Part shown: piece after piece, positions 56,701-64,000 of the stretch
Position numbering within the stretch: position 1 is the stretch's first letter
How the letters are laid out: every line of letters starts with the position of its first letter
Program-made: the position numbers and the translations under genes
NCBI RefSeq assembly: GCF_022549775.1
Contig: NZ_JAKZGP010000006.1
Coordinates: 1-64,000, forward strand
Direction: 5' to 3'
Length of the DNA stretch: 64,000 nt
Source of the DNA: Belliella filtrata
GTDB taxonomy: Bacteria > Bacteroidota > Bacteroidia > Cytophagales > Cyclobacteriaceae
The notes under the pieces: generated by a model
Databases searched by the model: none
The model's input: the letters and a program-made list of their open reading frames with translations, nothing else
What the model was told of the DNA's origin: nothing

Positions 56701-57138
56701 CTCTCCTTGTGAGTCTGTAACTTTACCTCTTATCCTGATCTCTTCTGCAACAGATACTAAGTAAGTAGTAGTTCTATCACTCTTCTTTACATCGATGCTG
56801 TTGTTGATCTGTCTAAAAGACACAGCAGCCTGCTGAGCAGCTTCTGCTAAATAAGACTCCACCGTCCCTGATGATTGGGTAAGTTTGATAGGAGTAGATA
56901 GCTTAACGTCTCTCTTGTCGTAAGCAAAAACATAAGGTGTTTTGCTTTCTACAAGATTAAAGAATTGCTCTAGGGTAAGCGCACCTTGTTTCATTTGAAT
57001 ATTTACTTGATCTACAGGCTTGTACTGGCCATTTGCAGATGTCGTAGTTACAAAATTCAAGGTCAATAACTGTAATGCTATACAGTATGCAAAATACTTC
57101 GATAGCTTATACATGACTTTAGTTAAATTTATTTTCAT
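53779..57138 (-). CDS. SusC-family TonB-dependent receptor with STN domain
   Basis: 1119 residues. Signal peptide about 1-36; STN domain about 45-115 (GALTLEQFFNLVESKTPYVFAYD), the segment that contacts a FecR anti-sigma factor; a carboxypeptidase-regulatory-like domain (about 130-215, IRGKVTDSQGEPLPGVTV); TonB box region near EEFVVVGYGTQ; plug domain with NAQAMQSLQGRVAGVQIV; then the 22-stranded barrel, ending YTVGLNVKF. It imports oligosaccharides across the outer membrane with TonB energy. The STN plus the sigma/FecR genes upstream mean substrate binding can switch on its own operon. Confidence 0.96.
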   Translation of the reverse strand: MKINLTKVMYKLSKYFAYCIALQLLTLNFVTTTSANGQYKPVDQVNIQMKQGALTLEQFFNLVESKTPYVFAYDKRDVKLSTPIKLTQSSGTVESYLAEAAQQAAVSFRQINNSIDVKKSDRTTTYLVSVAEEIRIRGKVTDSQGEPLPGVTVVVQGATSGTVTDIDGNYAITAQEGQVLQFSFVGMEMKRVTVGNSEVINVTLEEDQKTLEEFVVVGYGTQREKDLTSSIATVKTEDIVKTPNAQAMQSLQGRVAGVQIVSNGAPGASPTVRVRGVGSFQGEGAPLYVVDGMFFSNIDFLSPGDIENINILKDASAAAIYGVRAANGVVLIETKSGKYNQKPEIIYDGYVGIQNPQNVLKMANAQQFVRYINETGSAADIAFIDAAIQRYGRSRIDPSLPDVNTDWYSEVMSPAAIQNHSLTFNGGGEKTRYSIGGSYFDQNGLLNEARNEYKRLNFRVKVDSDVRDWLTVGANVNLSTARQYNASNSAWFRSYFAVPILPVFDELNTGADAPRLANAQQLGYRGNQNPFYSLLYSDSRNHVSKVMGNFYADFELIPNKLQFKTAYNYNVDLVNVRGVNFAFNDGITQNQSNIRRSSAVSYNQIMDNFLTYTDGFGKHTFTTVLGQSFRTEYGENLFASGQGLNPEPMWGNEQFWYLANATNYNENDIGDGGYKLNYLSFFGRLAYNYDDRYLLYATFRRDGNNKFQEKWGNFATFGAGWVLSSESFFNVDAVDFLKFRASWGQLGNDGISPSVGRPVLQDNNVALNNAFIIGRRLNPTFDLIDRWETTVETNFGINARFLRDRLSLDADYFVRDTRNLAVQVIPPVFRASERRSVGEIRNTGVEVSLGWDDQVTNDFSYFISGNFATLKNSVLSLGGPEYLDGGSAEFRQRSIIGQPISAFYGYEVIGVFQNQADITNSGYNEAFIAENNLQPGDLIFKDLNGDGIINDEDRKVLGSYLPTLTYGFNAGFRYKNWDFSALFQGQSGFSILNRKRGEIIFTNDTNIDADLAENMWRGEGTSNQYPSAAGLRKGWNQNMSTYFIEDGSYFRIQNVRMAYTIKDKPLFGKTFPETRISVTAERPLTLFNYNGFNPEVANGIDREVYPIPAIYTVGLNVKF

Positions 57139-57287
57139 ATTTCAATCGGTTTATTGTATTGAATTACTTGTATATCGACCAAGAGTGTGGTTCTTTATTT
57201 TTTAACTCTTTTGTCGAAAAAATTACTCAACAGACTAACCTGCCCATTGAATACCTGATTACCTCATTAATTTTGTTTTTCCATAAG
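57139..57287. other. AT-rich gap between FecR and SusC genes
   Basis: 149 bp with no gene. It should contain the promoter used by the PUL sigma factor for the susC operon; I see no TAnnTTTG box here, as expected for an alternative sigma. Confidence 0.4.
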
Positions 57288-58310
57288 CTAGAAGGTTATT
57301 GTTACTTGTTTATCATTGATTTCGAATTTAAAGTCTTCTATAAAAGACATGCTTTTGAGGACCACCTCAAGGGATTGATTGGCATATTCGCCAGAAAACT
57401 TCCACTTCTTTGCGGTTCTATTATTCAAATTGATCTGAACGCCATACCATGACTCTAATTTTTCTATAACTTGATCAAGGTTATCATGCTCAAAAACTAA
57501 CTTCCCATCTTTCCAACCAATAATGGAATCAGGATTAAAGGAGGAAATTTTAAAACTATCTTGGCCATCTTCAAAATCAAGTTTTTGAAACGGCATTAGT
57601 ACTTGATTTTTAATATTTGAAAATTCTTCAGATACACTCACACTTCCTGTCACAAGTGCTACGACGGTCTTTGATGAGTTTGTGCTTTTTATATTAAAAG
57701 AAGTACCAAGCGCAGTAGTAATTAAGCTTCTTGACTTTACTTTAAATGGCCTTGCTTTGTCTTCATAAACTTCAAAAAATGCTTCCCCAACTAACTCTAC
57801 CATTCGAACCGAATCAGAAAACTGCTCTGGATAAGTCAGTGAACTGTTACTGTTGAGCCATACCCTAGTTCCATCAGGAAGTCCAAAGCTTCGCTTCTCA
57901 CCTACGTTGGTGATTTTTTCAACCAAAACCTGTGGTTGAATTTTGATTTCTGATTGAACTTGAAGCATCAAGTACCCAAGTGATACCGCAAAAACAATCA
58001 TTGCAGCGACTTTCAACCATTTCCAAGAGAAGAAATTATATCTACTATTTTTAATTTCTTCTGTTCTCTTATCTATTGAGCCTGATTTTATTAAGATTTG
58101 AGTGAGGATTCTGTCCTTTTCTGCTTGTGTTACCTCAAGTTCCTCCTGAAACTTTATTCCCAGCGCAATCTCTCTAGCTAAAAAGAATTGTGATTTTGCT
58201 CCTGGATTCACCTCTACCCAATTGCTCCAATACAAGTCCAGTTCCTTGTTAGGATTTTTAACCCATTTGATAAATTCTGGATCGAGTAAAAAGTCTTCTT
58301 TGGTGTACAT
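57288..58310 (-). CDS. FecR-type anti-sigma factor
   Basis: 340 residues: cytoplasmic N-terminus (about 1-92) for sigma binding, one transmembrane helix (about 95-113, WLKVAAMIVFAVSLGYLML), and a periplasmic FecR domain (VGEKRSFGLPDGTRVWLNSNS) followed by DUF4974-like C-terminal part (QVIEKLESWYGVQINLNN). It holds the ECF sigma factor inactive until the SusC STN domain signals substrate binding. Located between sigma factor (88-bp gap) and SusC. Confidence 0.94.
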   Translation of the reverse strand: MYTKEDFLLDPEFIKWVKNPNKELDLYWSNWVEVNPGAKSQFFLAREIALGIKFQEELEVTQAEKDRILTQILIKSGSIDKRTEEIKNSRYNFFSWKWLKVAAMIVFAVSLGYLMLQVQSEIKIQPQVLVEKITNVGEKRSFGLPDGTRVWLNSNSSLTYPEQFSDSVRMVELVGEAFFEVYEDKARPFKVKSRSLITTALGTSFNIKSTNSSKTVVALVTGSVSVSEEFSNIKNQVLMPFQKLDFEDGQDSFKISSFNPDSIIGWKDGKLVFEHDNLDQVIEKLESWYGVQINLNNRTAKKWKFSGEYANQSLEVVLKSMSFIEDFKFEINDKQVTITF

Positions 58311-58398
58311 TTTGGGATTTATAAGGATTGATTGCTTTAGTCTCTAAAAGTATAAAGCCGCAAACCTTCAAAATGACACCTTTAATTTTTAACTTTTT

Positions 58399-59007
58399 TT
58401 AATAAATATTTCTCAGAAAATCCAACGACTTGTATATCAGGTTTCTAACTGACTTTACATTATCTAAATTCATCATGTCTTGAATTTGTTTGTAGTCCAT
58501 TTGCTCATAAAAATAATAGTAAATCACTTCCTTCTTCCTAGGACTAAGTTTAGCAATTGCCTCATTGAGCTTTTTTGAAATCTCATCATCCACTTGTCTA
58601 TTGATCAATAGCTGTTCTGGAGAAAAACTAAAATTGAAATAATATTCATCATCAAGTGCTTCAAGTTTATTCGTCTTTTTATTTTCTTCTTTGAAAAGTT
58701 TTCTCTTGAGACTTTTGAACAAGTAAAACTTGATTCTATTGGTTTCTCCCAACCTGCTTCGGCTGTTACGAAGCTCAATGAATAAATCTTGGATAGCATC
58801 TTTGACAAGACCCTGATTGCTCACCATTTTTTTACCATAAGCAAAAAGCTGATCAAAATAGGTTGTGTAGATAGTTATAAAAGCCGCTTCACTCCCGCTT
58901 CGGAAATCATTCCATAGCTGGATGTCTTGAATTTGATGATCTCTATCACTTGGAAAATCATCATTTTTAAGAATATCAAAATAGGGTTTATTATTAGTAT
59001 TTATCAT
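58399..59007 (-). CDS. ECF sigma factor of the PUL (FecI type)
   Basis: 202 residues with region 2 (FITIYTTYFDQLFAYGKKMV, DAIQDLFIELRN, FYLFKSLKRKLFKEE) and region 4 (LSPRKKEVIYYYFYEQMDYKQIQDMMNLDNVKSVRNLIYKSL, cited in part). Such sigma factors pair with FecR and STN-type SusC in Bacteroidetes PULs. It would transcribe the susC operon and perhaps itself. Start at ATG 59007; an internal start is possible but would remove the conserved N-terminal helix. Confidence 0.93.
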   Translation of the reverse strand: MINTNNKPYFDILKNDDFPSDRDHQIQDIQLWNDFRSGSEAAFITIYTTYFDQLFAYGKKMVSNQGLVKDAIQDLFIELRNSRSRLGETNRIKFYLFKSLKRKLFKEENKKTNKLEALDDEYYFNFSFSPEQLLINRQVDDEISKKLNEAIAKLSPRKKEVIYYYFYEQMDYKQIQDMMNLDNVKSVRNLIYKSLDFLRNIY

Positions 59008-59449
59008 AATCGATAATATTTAAGATCATCAATTAAGGGTTGAAACTAGTTATAAATTTAATCATTCAAAACTTTGTTTGGTAAATCAACCTCAAAACTA
59101 TCTTTTTAACTACACACTCAGTATTATCAGTTAAAACCAAATTTTAACAATGAATTAATATTTTATAGAATTGATGATCAATTTCACACTTGAAGTCTAG
59201 ACATTTTGAAGTTTTGATAATCTCTAGCTTTAATTTTAATCCTATTATTTCTTTTACATTTTTTCTCTATTTCTAAGAAATCGAATGAAATGCTTTACAT
59301 TATCTCTGAATGATAATCCAGATTTTCTACTCAGTTTAATCAGGGCTTTCTTTGATTCCACTTGTGCAAAAATACATACTTGCTTGCCTGAATCTTAAAG
59401 TTCCATATCACCAAATCATTACCTTTGCATCAATCAGACTAAAACACCT
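59008..59449. promoter_or_regulatory. 442-bp divergent region; -7 box of the YfcC-type gene
   Basis: Very AT-rich, no gene supported. At 59420-59427 TACCTTTG is a perfect TAnnTTTG box 22 bp before the ATG at 59450. A minus-strand open frame of about 47 codons (59254-59394) has no ATG start and was not accepted. No clear -33 element or repeat is seen. Confidence 0.5.
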
Positions 59450-60784
59450 ATGAAACTTTCCTTTCCACATCCTATGATTATCATGTTGGTATTCATTGGA
59501 CTAGCTACACTTTTGACTTACTTAATACCAGCGGGAACTTATGAAAGGGTCTTAGATGAATCTACAGGAAGAGAAATAGTAGTGGAAGGAAGTTATAGTC
59601 AAATGAGCAATCAACCTGTCAGTATTGGTAAAGCATTCTTGAGTATACCAGAAGGAATTATTGAAGGGGCTGAAGTAGTTGTTTTGATTTTGATCATTGG
59701 AGGAGCCTTCTATGTTGTGGACAAAACAGGTGCATTTCAAGCTGGTTTGGAAAGTTTGATCTACAAGTTTGATCAAGCGAAGTCTTGGCTACTGATTCTA
59801 GTCGGTGTTTTTTTTGGTACTGCTGGCGCTTTGAATGGGTTACAGGAAGAGATCATAGCCATGGTTCCGGTTTTGATGATTCTGACAAAAAGAATCGGAT
59901 ACACAAGGATAGCAGGTGTAGGTATAAGTTTGGGAAGTGCACTGATCGGTGGATCATTTGGCCCATCTAATCCCTTTTCGGTTATCATCGCTCAAAAAAT
60001 CTCGGAGGTCCCAGCATTTTCTGGAGGATTATACCGAATGATATTTTTGCTTATAGCTTTAACTTTTTGGATCACTTATATCATCCGAACAGGCAAAGAT
60101 CAAAAATCAGATCAAACAACATTGAAATTTGAAAAACCAGGTAAACTTTCCTATTCCCATCAGGTTATTTTGATACTTTTAGCCATCACCTTTGCTGTAA
60201 TGATCTATGGGTTGAGCAATTGGGGCTGGGATTACAATGAAATGTCAGCGTTATTTTTTGTCTTCGGCTTAGCAGTCGGTATTATAGGTAAATTAGGGAT
60301 CAATGGTACAGCAAAAGCCTACTCTGAAGGATTTGCAGAGCTGGTATTTGCAGGTATCATCGTCGGTTTGGCCAGAAGCATTTATTTGGTGCTTCAGCAA
60401 GGACAGGTCATTGACACCATCATTTATGCCTTATTTACTCCACTTGAAAAATTACCTTTGGCACTATCAGCTTTTGGAATGATGCTGGCTCAAGCAATAT
60501 TACACATTCCTGTCCCGAGTACTTCTGGTCAAGCCGTATTGACCATGCCATTGCTATCTCCTATAGCAGATTTGATTGGAATGTCTAGACAAGTTGTTAT
60601 TTTGGCTTACCAGTACGGTGCTGGGATTATGGATATGGTAACTCCTAGTAATGGTGGACTGATGGCCATCTTGACAGCTGCAGGAGTTTCTTACAAAGAA
60701 TGGATACTTTACTCTTGGAAACCCATTCTGGTCATTTTCCTCATTGCGTCTTGTGGAGTGATTATTGGCATATATGTTTTTTAA
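59450..60784 (+). CDS. YfcC/DcuC-family anion or amino-acid carrier
   Basis: 444 residues with about 12 hydrophobic helices. The start LSFPHPMIIMLVFIGLATLLTYLIPAGTYER and the re-entrant motif GSALIGGSFGPSNPFSVIIAQ, with the second copy MDMVTPSNGGLMAILTAAG, are typical of YfcC (C4-dicarboxylate anaerobic carrier-like) permeases. Both hairpin loops are present. It would exchange or import dicarboxylates, amino acids or dipeptides; the substrate cannot be told. The patatin gene begins 85 bp later on the same strand. Confidence 0.85.
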   Translation: MKLSFPHPMIIMLVFIGLATLLTYLIPAGTYERVLDESTGREIVVEGSYSQMSNQPVSIGKAFLSIPEGIIEGAEVVVLILIIGGAFYVVDKTGAFQAGLESLIYKFDQAKSWLLILVGVFFGTAGALNGLQEEIIAMVPVLMILTKRIGYTRIAGVGISLGSALIGGSFGPSNPFSVIIAQKISEVPAFSGGLYRMIFLLIALTFWITYIIRTGKDQKSDQTTLKFEKPGKLSYSHQVILILLAITFAVMIYGLSNWGWDYNEMSALFFVFGLAVGIIGKLGINGTAKAYSEGFAELVFAGIIVGLARSIYLVLQQGQVIDTIIYALFTPLEKLPLALSAFGMMLAQAILHIPVPSTSGQAVLTMPLLSPIADLIGMSRQVVILAYQYGAGIMDMVTPSNGGLMAILTAAGVSYKEWILYSWKPILVIFLIASCGVIIGIYVF

Positions 60785-60869
60785 GTATTAAGAAGAGATT
60801 TCTAATTGATTTCCCTATCTTTAATGTGCTTAAAATCAAATTATTCCATCCATTTATTTTTAAAAAAAC

Positions 60870-61898
60870 ATGAAAAAAGTAGCGATTCTATCCATAGACG
60901 GTGGTGGTATTAGAGGTGTGATACCTGGGACTATTTTACAATTGATCGAAGAAAAAATCCAAGAGAAACTCCAAGATCCAACAGCACGATTAGTGGATTT
61001 TGTGGATTTCATTGCAGGTACGAGCACGGGTGGGATCATTGGCTGTGGGATGCTTATTCCTGACACCATTGATCCCTCCCGACCAAAATATACTTTGAAA
61101 GAAGTAGTAAATCTCTACCATGAAAATGGTGGAGCTATATTCAGAAAGCCCATTGGTCACAAATTGAGAACAGTCTTTGGCATAAGAGAAGAAAAATACC
61201 CAAACACCAATCTTCTAAAAGCACTTGATACATATTTCGGAAATGTATATTTGAGTGAATTGATCAAGCCTTGTCTCTTCACCTCTTATGATATAGAAAG
61301 TAGAAATGCCAAATTCTTTAAGTATGGCTACGCTTGTGCTGATGAAGCCCATGATTTTTTTGTAAAAGATGTTGCCCAAGCTACAGCCGCTGCACCCACC
61401 TATTTTGAAGCAGCACTAATTAAGTCCAGGTTTGGCGTAGCGTATCCTTTAATAGATGGTGGAGTATTTGCCAATAATCCAGCTATGTGTGCTTATGCAG
61501 AGGCGCGAAAATGTACTTTTGGTCATATTTCAAATCCAACATCTAAAGACATGTTTATGATATCCCTTGGAACCGGTTCTGTGAAAGAACCATTTCCATA
61601 TGAGAGAGCGAAGAGGTTTGGACTTGTTCAATGGATCAAGCCACTTATTGATATCATGATGTCTGGAAATTCAGAGACAGTCTCTCATCAATTGAAATGG
61701 CTATTTGATGCCGGCAACAATCAGGAAGGTTTTATCAGAATTGAACCCGAGCTGCATGAGGCAAGTCCAGACATGGATGATGCAAGCTCAAAAAATCTGG
61801 ACGCTTTAAGAAATGCAGGAATCAAATATGTAAAAGATAACCCTGCCAAAATCAATGACTTAGTATCTAAGCTGATCGAAAATAGGTTGGATCCATAA
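60870..61898 (+). CDS. Patatin-like phospholipase (plant-patatin type)
   Basis: 342 residues. Oxyanion loop DGGGIRGVIPG (about 9-19), nucleophile Ser in GTSTGG (about 51), catalytic Asp in DGGVFANNPA (about 200) and the MISLGTG following strand are intact. It hydrolyses acyl esters of lipids. No signal peptide, so cytoplasmic or membrane-bound. The layout is closer to eukaryote-like patatins than to the RssA-type copy at 35941. No cyclase or other defence genes flank it, so a CBASS effector role is not supported. Confidence 0.93.
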   Translation: MKKVAILSIDGGGIRGVIPGTILQLIEEKIQEKLQDPTARLVDFVDFIAGTSTGGIIGCGMLIPDTIDPSRPKYTLKEVVNLYHENGGAIFRKPIGHKLRTVFGIREEKYPNTNLLKALDTYFGNVYLSELIKPCLFTSYDIESRNAKFFKYGYACADEAHDFFVKDVAQATAAAPTYFEAALIKSRFGVAYPLIDGGVFANNPAMCAYAEARKCTFGHISNPTSKDMFMISLGTGSVKEPFPYERAKRFGLVQWIKPLIDIMMSGNSETVSHQLKWLFDAGNNQEGFIRIEPELHEASPDMDDASSKNLDALRNAGIKYVKDNPAKINDLVSKLIENRLDP

Positions 61899-61916
61899 GT
61901 TTTGTAGAGAATAAAA

Positions 61917-61968
61917 ATAGCATAAAGCAGGAAATTTAGGTGTACATCATTCCTACTTTATGCTTTAA
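61917..61968. terminator. Bidirectional hairpin terminator
   Basis: AGCATAAAGCAGGAA (61919-61933) pairs with TTCCTACTTTATGCT (61950-61964) with one mismatch, between the convergent patatin and the secreted protein genes. Confidence 0.75.
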
Positions 61969-61987
61969 TTTTGTCACCTGTTATCTC

Positions 61988-62779
61988 TTATCTCACAGCC
62001 CCTTCAAGCCTTGCCAGGTAAACCCATTTTTGATCTCTTGACTTCAGACCTGATTCAATCTTTGCTTTTTCTTCAGCTGTAGATTCCATGTCCTCATATT
62101 CTTGCGCATTAAAGAACTGCACATAATCCTTATAAAGGTTCATCGTCAAATGAGTGGACTTTGCCTCACTACCAAAAGGTAAGGCAGTCCTCAACAATAC
62201 CCAGCTTCCCATGAGTCCCTTTTCAATTTTGTTCTGGTGTATGGGTAAAAAAACCTCCTTTTCGGCTGTTTCATATTCTTGAAAATTATTTTCTACAGCT
62301 TTCATTAAATCAAAAGAAGCAAGAACACCATTTTTGTACTTGAAATCATCATTGCTGTTGGCAATCTGCTTCATGTAGGTACGTTGCGTTAAATCAAATG
62401 CACTTTGGGATTTTTTGATCATTTCTTTAATTTGATTTTCATTCATATGTGGAAAACCGATTCGACCATACTTCACCAAATCTTCATTTGCTATACCATC
62501 CATCATCTTTACTGGATCATCATAATAAGTAACGGTGATGTATTGAAACTCCCCAGGTTCAGCACCTGACTGTATTACCCAAAAGTCCCAGCCCGAAATT
62601 CTCTTATCACTAATTGCGGATTGATACACTTTTTCCATAAAGTCTTTGTATGCAATGAAATCATACATTTCTGAAGACTCTACTTTTATAAATTCAAAAA
62701 CGAGGTATTTATTTTGTTGAGCCAATAATGTAAAATTGAAAATCGGCACAAAAACGATAATCATGAGAAACTTTTTCAT
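61988..62779 (-). CDS. Hypothetical secreted protein with two dimeric alpha/beta-barrel-like halves
   Basis: 263 residues with a signal peptide (about 1-21, ending NFTLLAQ). Two similar halves start with YLVFEFIKVESSEMYDFIAY and FKYKNGVLASFDLMKAVENNFQEY and each ends near a Trp-rich strand (ISGWDFWVIQSG; GLMGSWVLLRTALP), which suggests a duplicated dimeric alpha/beta-barrel (ABM/NIPSNAP-like) fold. Its ligand is unknown and no catalytic motif is clear. Alone, convergent with the patatin gene. Confidence 0.6.
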   Translation of the reverse strand: MKKFLMIIVFVPIFNFTLLAQQNKYLVFEFIKVESSEMYDFIAYKDFMEKVYQSAISDKRISGWDFWVIQSGAEPGEFQYITVTYYDDPVKMMDGIANEDLVKYGRIGFPHMNENQIKEMIKKSQSAFDLTQRTYMKQIANSNDDFKYKNGVLASFDLMKAVENNFQEYETAEKEVFLPIHQNKIEKGLMGSWVLLRTALPFGSEAKSTHLTMNLYKDYVQFFNAQEYEDMESTAEEKAKIESGLKSRDQKWVYLARLEGAVR

Positions 62780-62990
62780 AATATGGCATTTTGGGTTGAA
62801 GATTATTTATTGAATATCTAAAATTTAAGCATAAAATTTTGGAATAAATAAATTTAACCATACTTTAACACAGTTTTTTTTCTATTCATAAAAATATCGT
62901 CAAAAAAAATACTGTTCATGAATTAATTCCATGTATTAGGAAATTTTCACCACATTTATTAAATTTTATGAAATTTACCAATAATCACTT

Positions 62991-64000
62991 ATGAAAGTAT
63001 CAAGACGAGAATGGTTAAAATATGGCTCCATAAGTGCAGGAATGGCATTTTTGGGAGAATTAAACCCCATATTTGGTTTAACGCTTGAAGAAAAATCCAA
63101 ATTTAATCCCCGACCTTTAGAACCCCTAATCAAATTAGGTTCCAACGAAAACCCCTATGGACCATCACAGCTGGTGAGAGAAAAAATGATAGCTGGATTT
63201 GACAATTGCTGTAGATATCCATGGGCTTACACCCAAACACTTACAGAAATGATTGCAGCTAAAGAGGGTGTAAGTACCGATCATGTAGTATTGACAGCTG
63301 GATCAACAGAAGGACTCAAAATAGCTGGATTGACTTATGCAGGCAATGGTGGAGAGATCATTTCAGGTCTACCAACTTTTCTATCCCTCATGAACTATGC
63401 AGAACTATGGGGCGCATCCATCAATTGGGTTCCTCTAGATCAAGATATGCAGTTCGACTTGGAAGAAATGGCTAATCGTGTCAGCAAAAAAACCAAACTT
63501 GTATTTCTATGCAATCCCAATAATCCCACAGGAAAATTATTGCCGGCAAAAAAAGTAAGTGATTTCTGTCAATCAGTATGTGAAAAAACCATGGTCTTTA
63601 GCGATGAGGCCTATTACGATTATATAGAGGAAGAATCTTACCCATCTATGGTGGAACTGGTCAAAGAAGGTAAAAACGTAATCGTCTCTAAAACACTCTC
63701 AAAAATATATGGATTGGCTGGCATTCGGATAGGTTATCTAATTGCAAAGCCTGAAATCGCAAAAAAACTTTCTGATAGAATGGTGGCCAATCTAAATATT
63801 ATGGCCATAGAGGCAGCAATGGCGGCTTTGGAAGATCAGGAATTCTACAAATTCAGTTTGGAAAAAAATCATCAAGCTCGAAAACTTATCGAAGCAAACT
63901 TAGACCACTTGAATCTTGACTATTTGCCATCTCAAGCCAATTTTGTATTCTTCAATGCACAGCAACCCGTATCATCTTTGGCAAAAAAATTGTTAGATAA
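62991..64000 (+). CDS. Tat-exported HisC-like PLP aminotransferase, 3' end beyond window
   Basis: The open frame from ATG 62991 to the window end gives 336 residues without a stop. N-terminus MKVSRREWLKYGSISAGMAF is a twin-arginine-like signal (SRREWLK followed by a hydrophobic stretch). The body matches class I/II aminotransferases related to histidinol-phosphate aminotransferase: LIKLGSNENPYGPS, AGSTEGLKIAGL, FLCNPNNPTGKLL, FSDEAYYDY and the PLP lysine Lys238 in SKTLSKIYGLAGIRIGY. Cofactor-loaded folding before export explains the Tat signal. Its substrate outside the cytoplasm is unknown; the last part of the C-terminal domain is missing only because the window stops. Confidence 0.88.
   Translation, partial: MKVSRREWLKYGSISAGMAFLGELNPIFGLTLEEKSKFNPRPLEPLIKLGSNENPYGPSQLVREKMIAGFDNCCRYPWAYTQTLTEMIAAKEGVSTDHVVLTAGSTEGLKIAGLTYAGNGGEIISGLPTFLSLMNYAELWGASINWVPLDQDMQFDLEEMANRVSKKTKLVFLCNPNNPTGKLLPAKKVSDFCQSVCEKTMVFSDEAYYDYIEEESYPSMVELVKEGKNVIVSKTLSKIYGLAGIRIGYLIAKPEIAKKLSDRMVANLNIMAIEAAMAALEDQEFYKFSLEKNHQARKLIEANLDHLNLDYLPSQANFVFFNAQQPVSSLAKKLLD

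Noticed and set aside
59254-59394. Minus-strand frame of about 47 codons ending in NREKM
   Set aside because: It has no ATG start, is preceded by a stop, and lies in an AT-rich divergent region; the composition can arise by chance.
60870-61898. Patatin as a CBASS (CapV-like) defence effector
   Set aside because: The motifs fit patatin, but no nucleotide cyclase, ubiquitin-like or HORMA genes are near; neighbours are a carrier and a secreted protein.

Overview
The window looks like a chromosomal segment of a low-GC Bacteroidota bacterium, most likely a Cytophagales/Cyclobacteriaceae member (Algoriphagus/Belliella-like; this is inference). Three proteins end in type IX secretion (T9SS) sorting domains. 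There is a complete SusC/SusD pair with an ECF sigma/FecR pair, many lipobox lipoproteins, and several promoters with the Bacteroidetes -7 box TAnnTTTG. No rRNA, tRNA or CRISPR array was seen. The only mobile-element trace is an IS4-type transposase fragment at the left edge.

Layout. 1-5.4 kb: transposase fragment, universal stress protein, an ECF sigma / membrane protein / Spy-like periplasmic protein trio, mscL, and overlapping mgsA-pfkA. 5.4-17.5 kb: a starch/maltodextrin locus. A minus-strand run holds a SusE-like glycan-binding lipoprotein, a T9SS-secreted GH13 amylase, class II fructose-bisphosphate aldolase and a lipoprotein GH13. It faces a plus-strand run of LacI regulator, GH31 alpha-glucosidase and MFS sugar transporter. 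Two copies of a LacI-type operator core flank lacI. No SusC/SusD lies next to this susE. 17.6-22.2 kb: accessory lipoproteins, including a cassette of a secreted Cys-rich peptide and two beta-propeller-like lipoproteins. 22.4-29 kb: housekeeping genes (surE, ribBA, dnaG, an Mrp-family ATPase and an Nfu-domain protein). 29-35.2 kb: a T9SS M43 metalloprotease, then a PASTA / T9SS protein / rhodanese operon.

35.3-38.7 kb: a minus-strand lipid block (accA, metallo-beta-lactamase-fold hydrolase, patatin, acyltransferase). 38.8-43.5 kb: small proteins, a Crp/Fnr regulator with an outer-membrane barrel, and a LysR regulator divergent from a small protein and an SbtA-type bicarbonate permease, followed by a DUF2490 protein. 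43.6-59 kb: a polysaccharide utilization locus, in transcription order ECF sigma, FecR, STN-containing SusC, SusD, LamG lipoprotein, two GH144/glucoamylase-type lipoproteins, a GH43-like protein with F5/8C and Fn3 domains, and a GH3 beta-glucosidase. This gene set points to beta-1,2-glucan (sophoro-oligosaccharide) use. 59.4-64 kb: a YfcC-type carrier, a second patatin, a secreted protein with two repeat-like halves, and a Tat-signalled aminotransferase cut off by the window end.

Together the genes describe a glycan degrader that feeds hexoses into glycolysis: starch enzymes, pfkA and fbaA are all here, with methylglyoxal synthase as bypass. Functions are assigned from motifs and remembered family features, with no database search. 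The accessory parts most worth follow-up are the peptide/propeller cassette, the susE without SusCD, the Mrp lacking its usual CxxC, and the beta-1,2-glucan locus.
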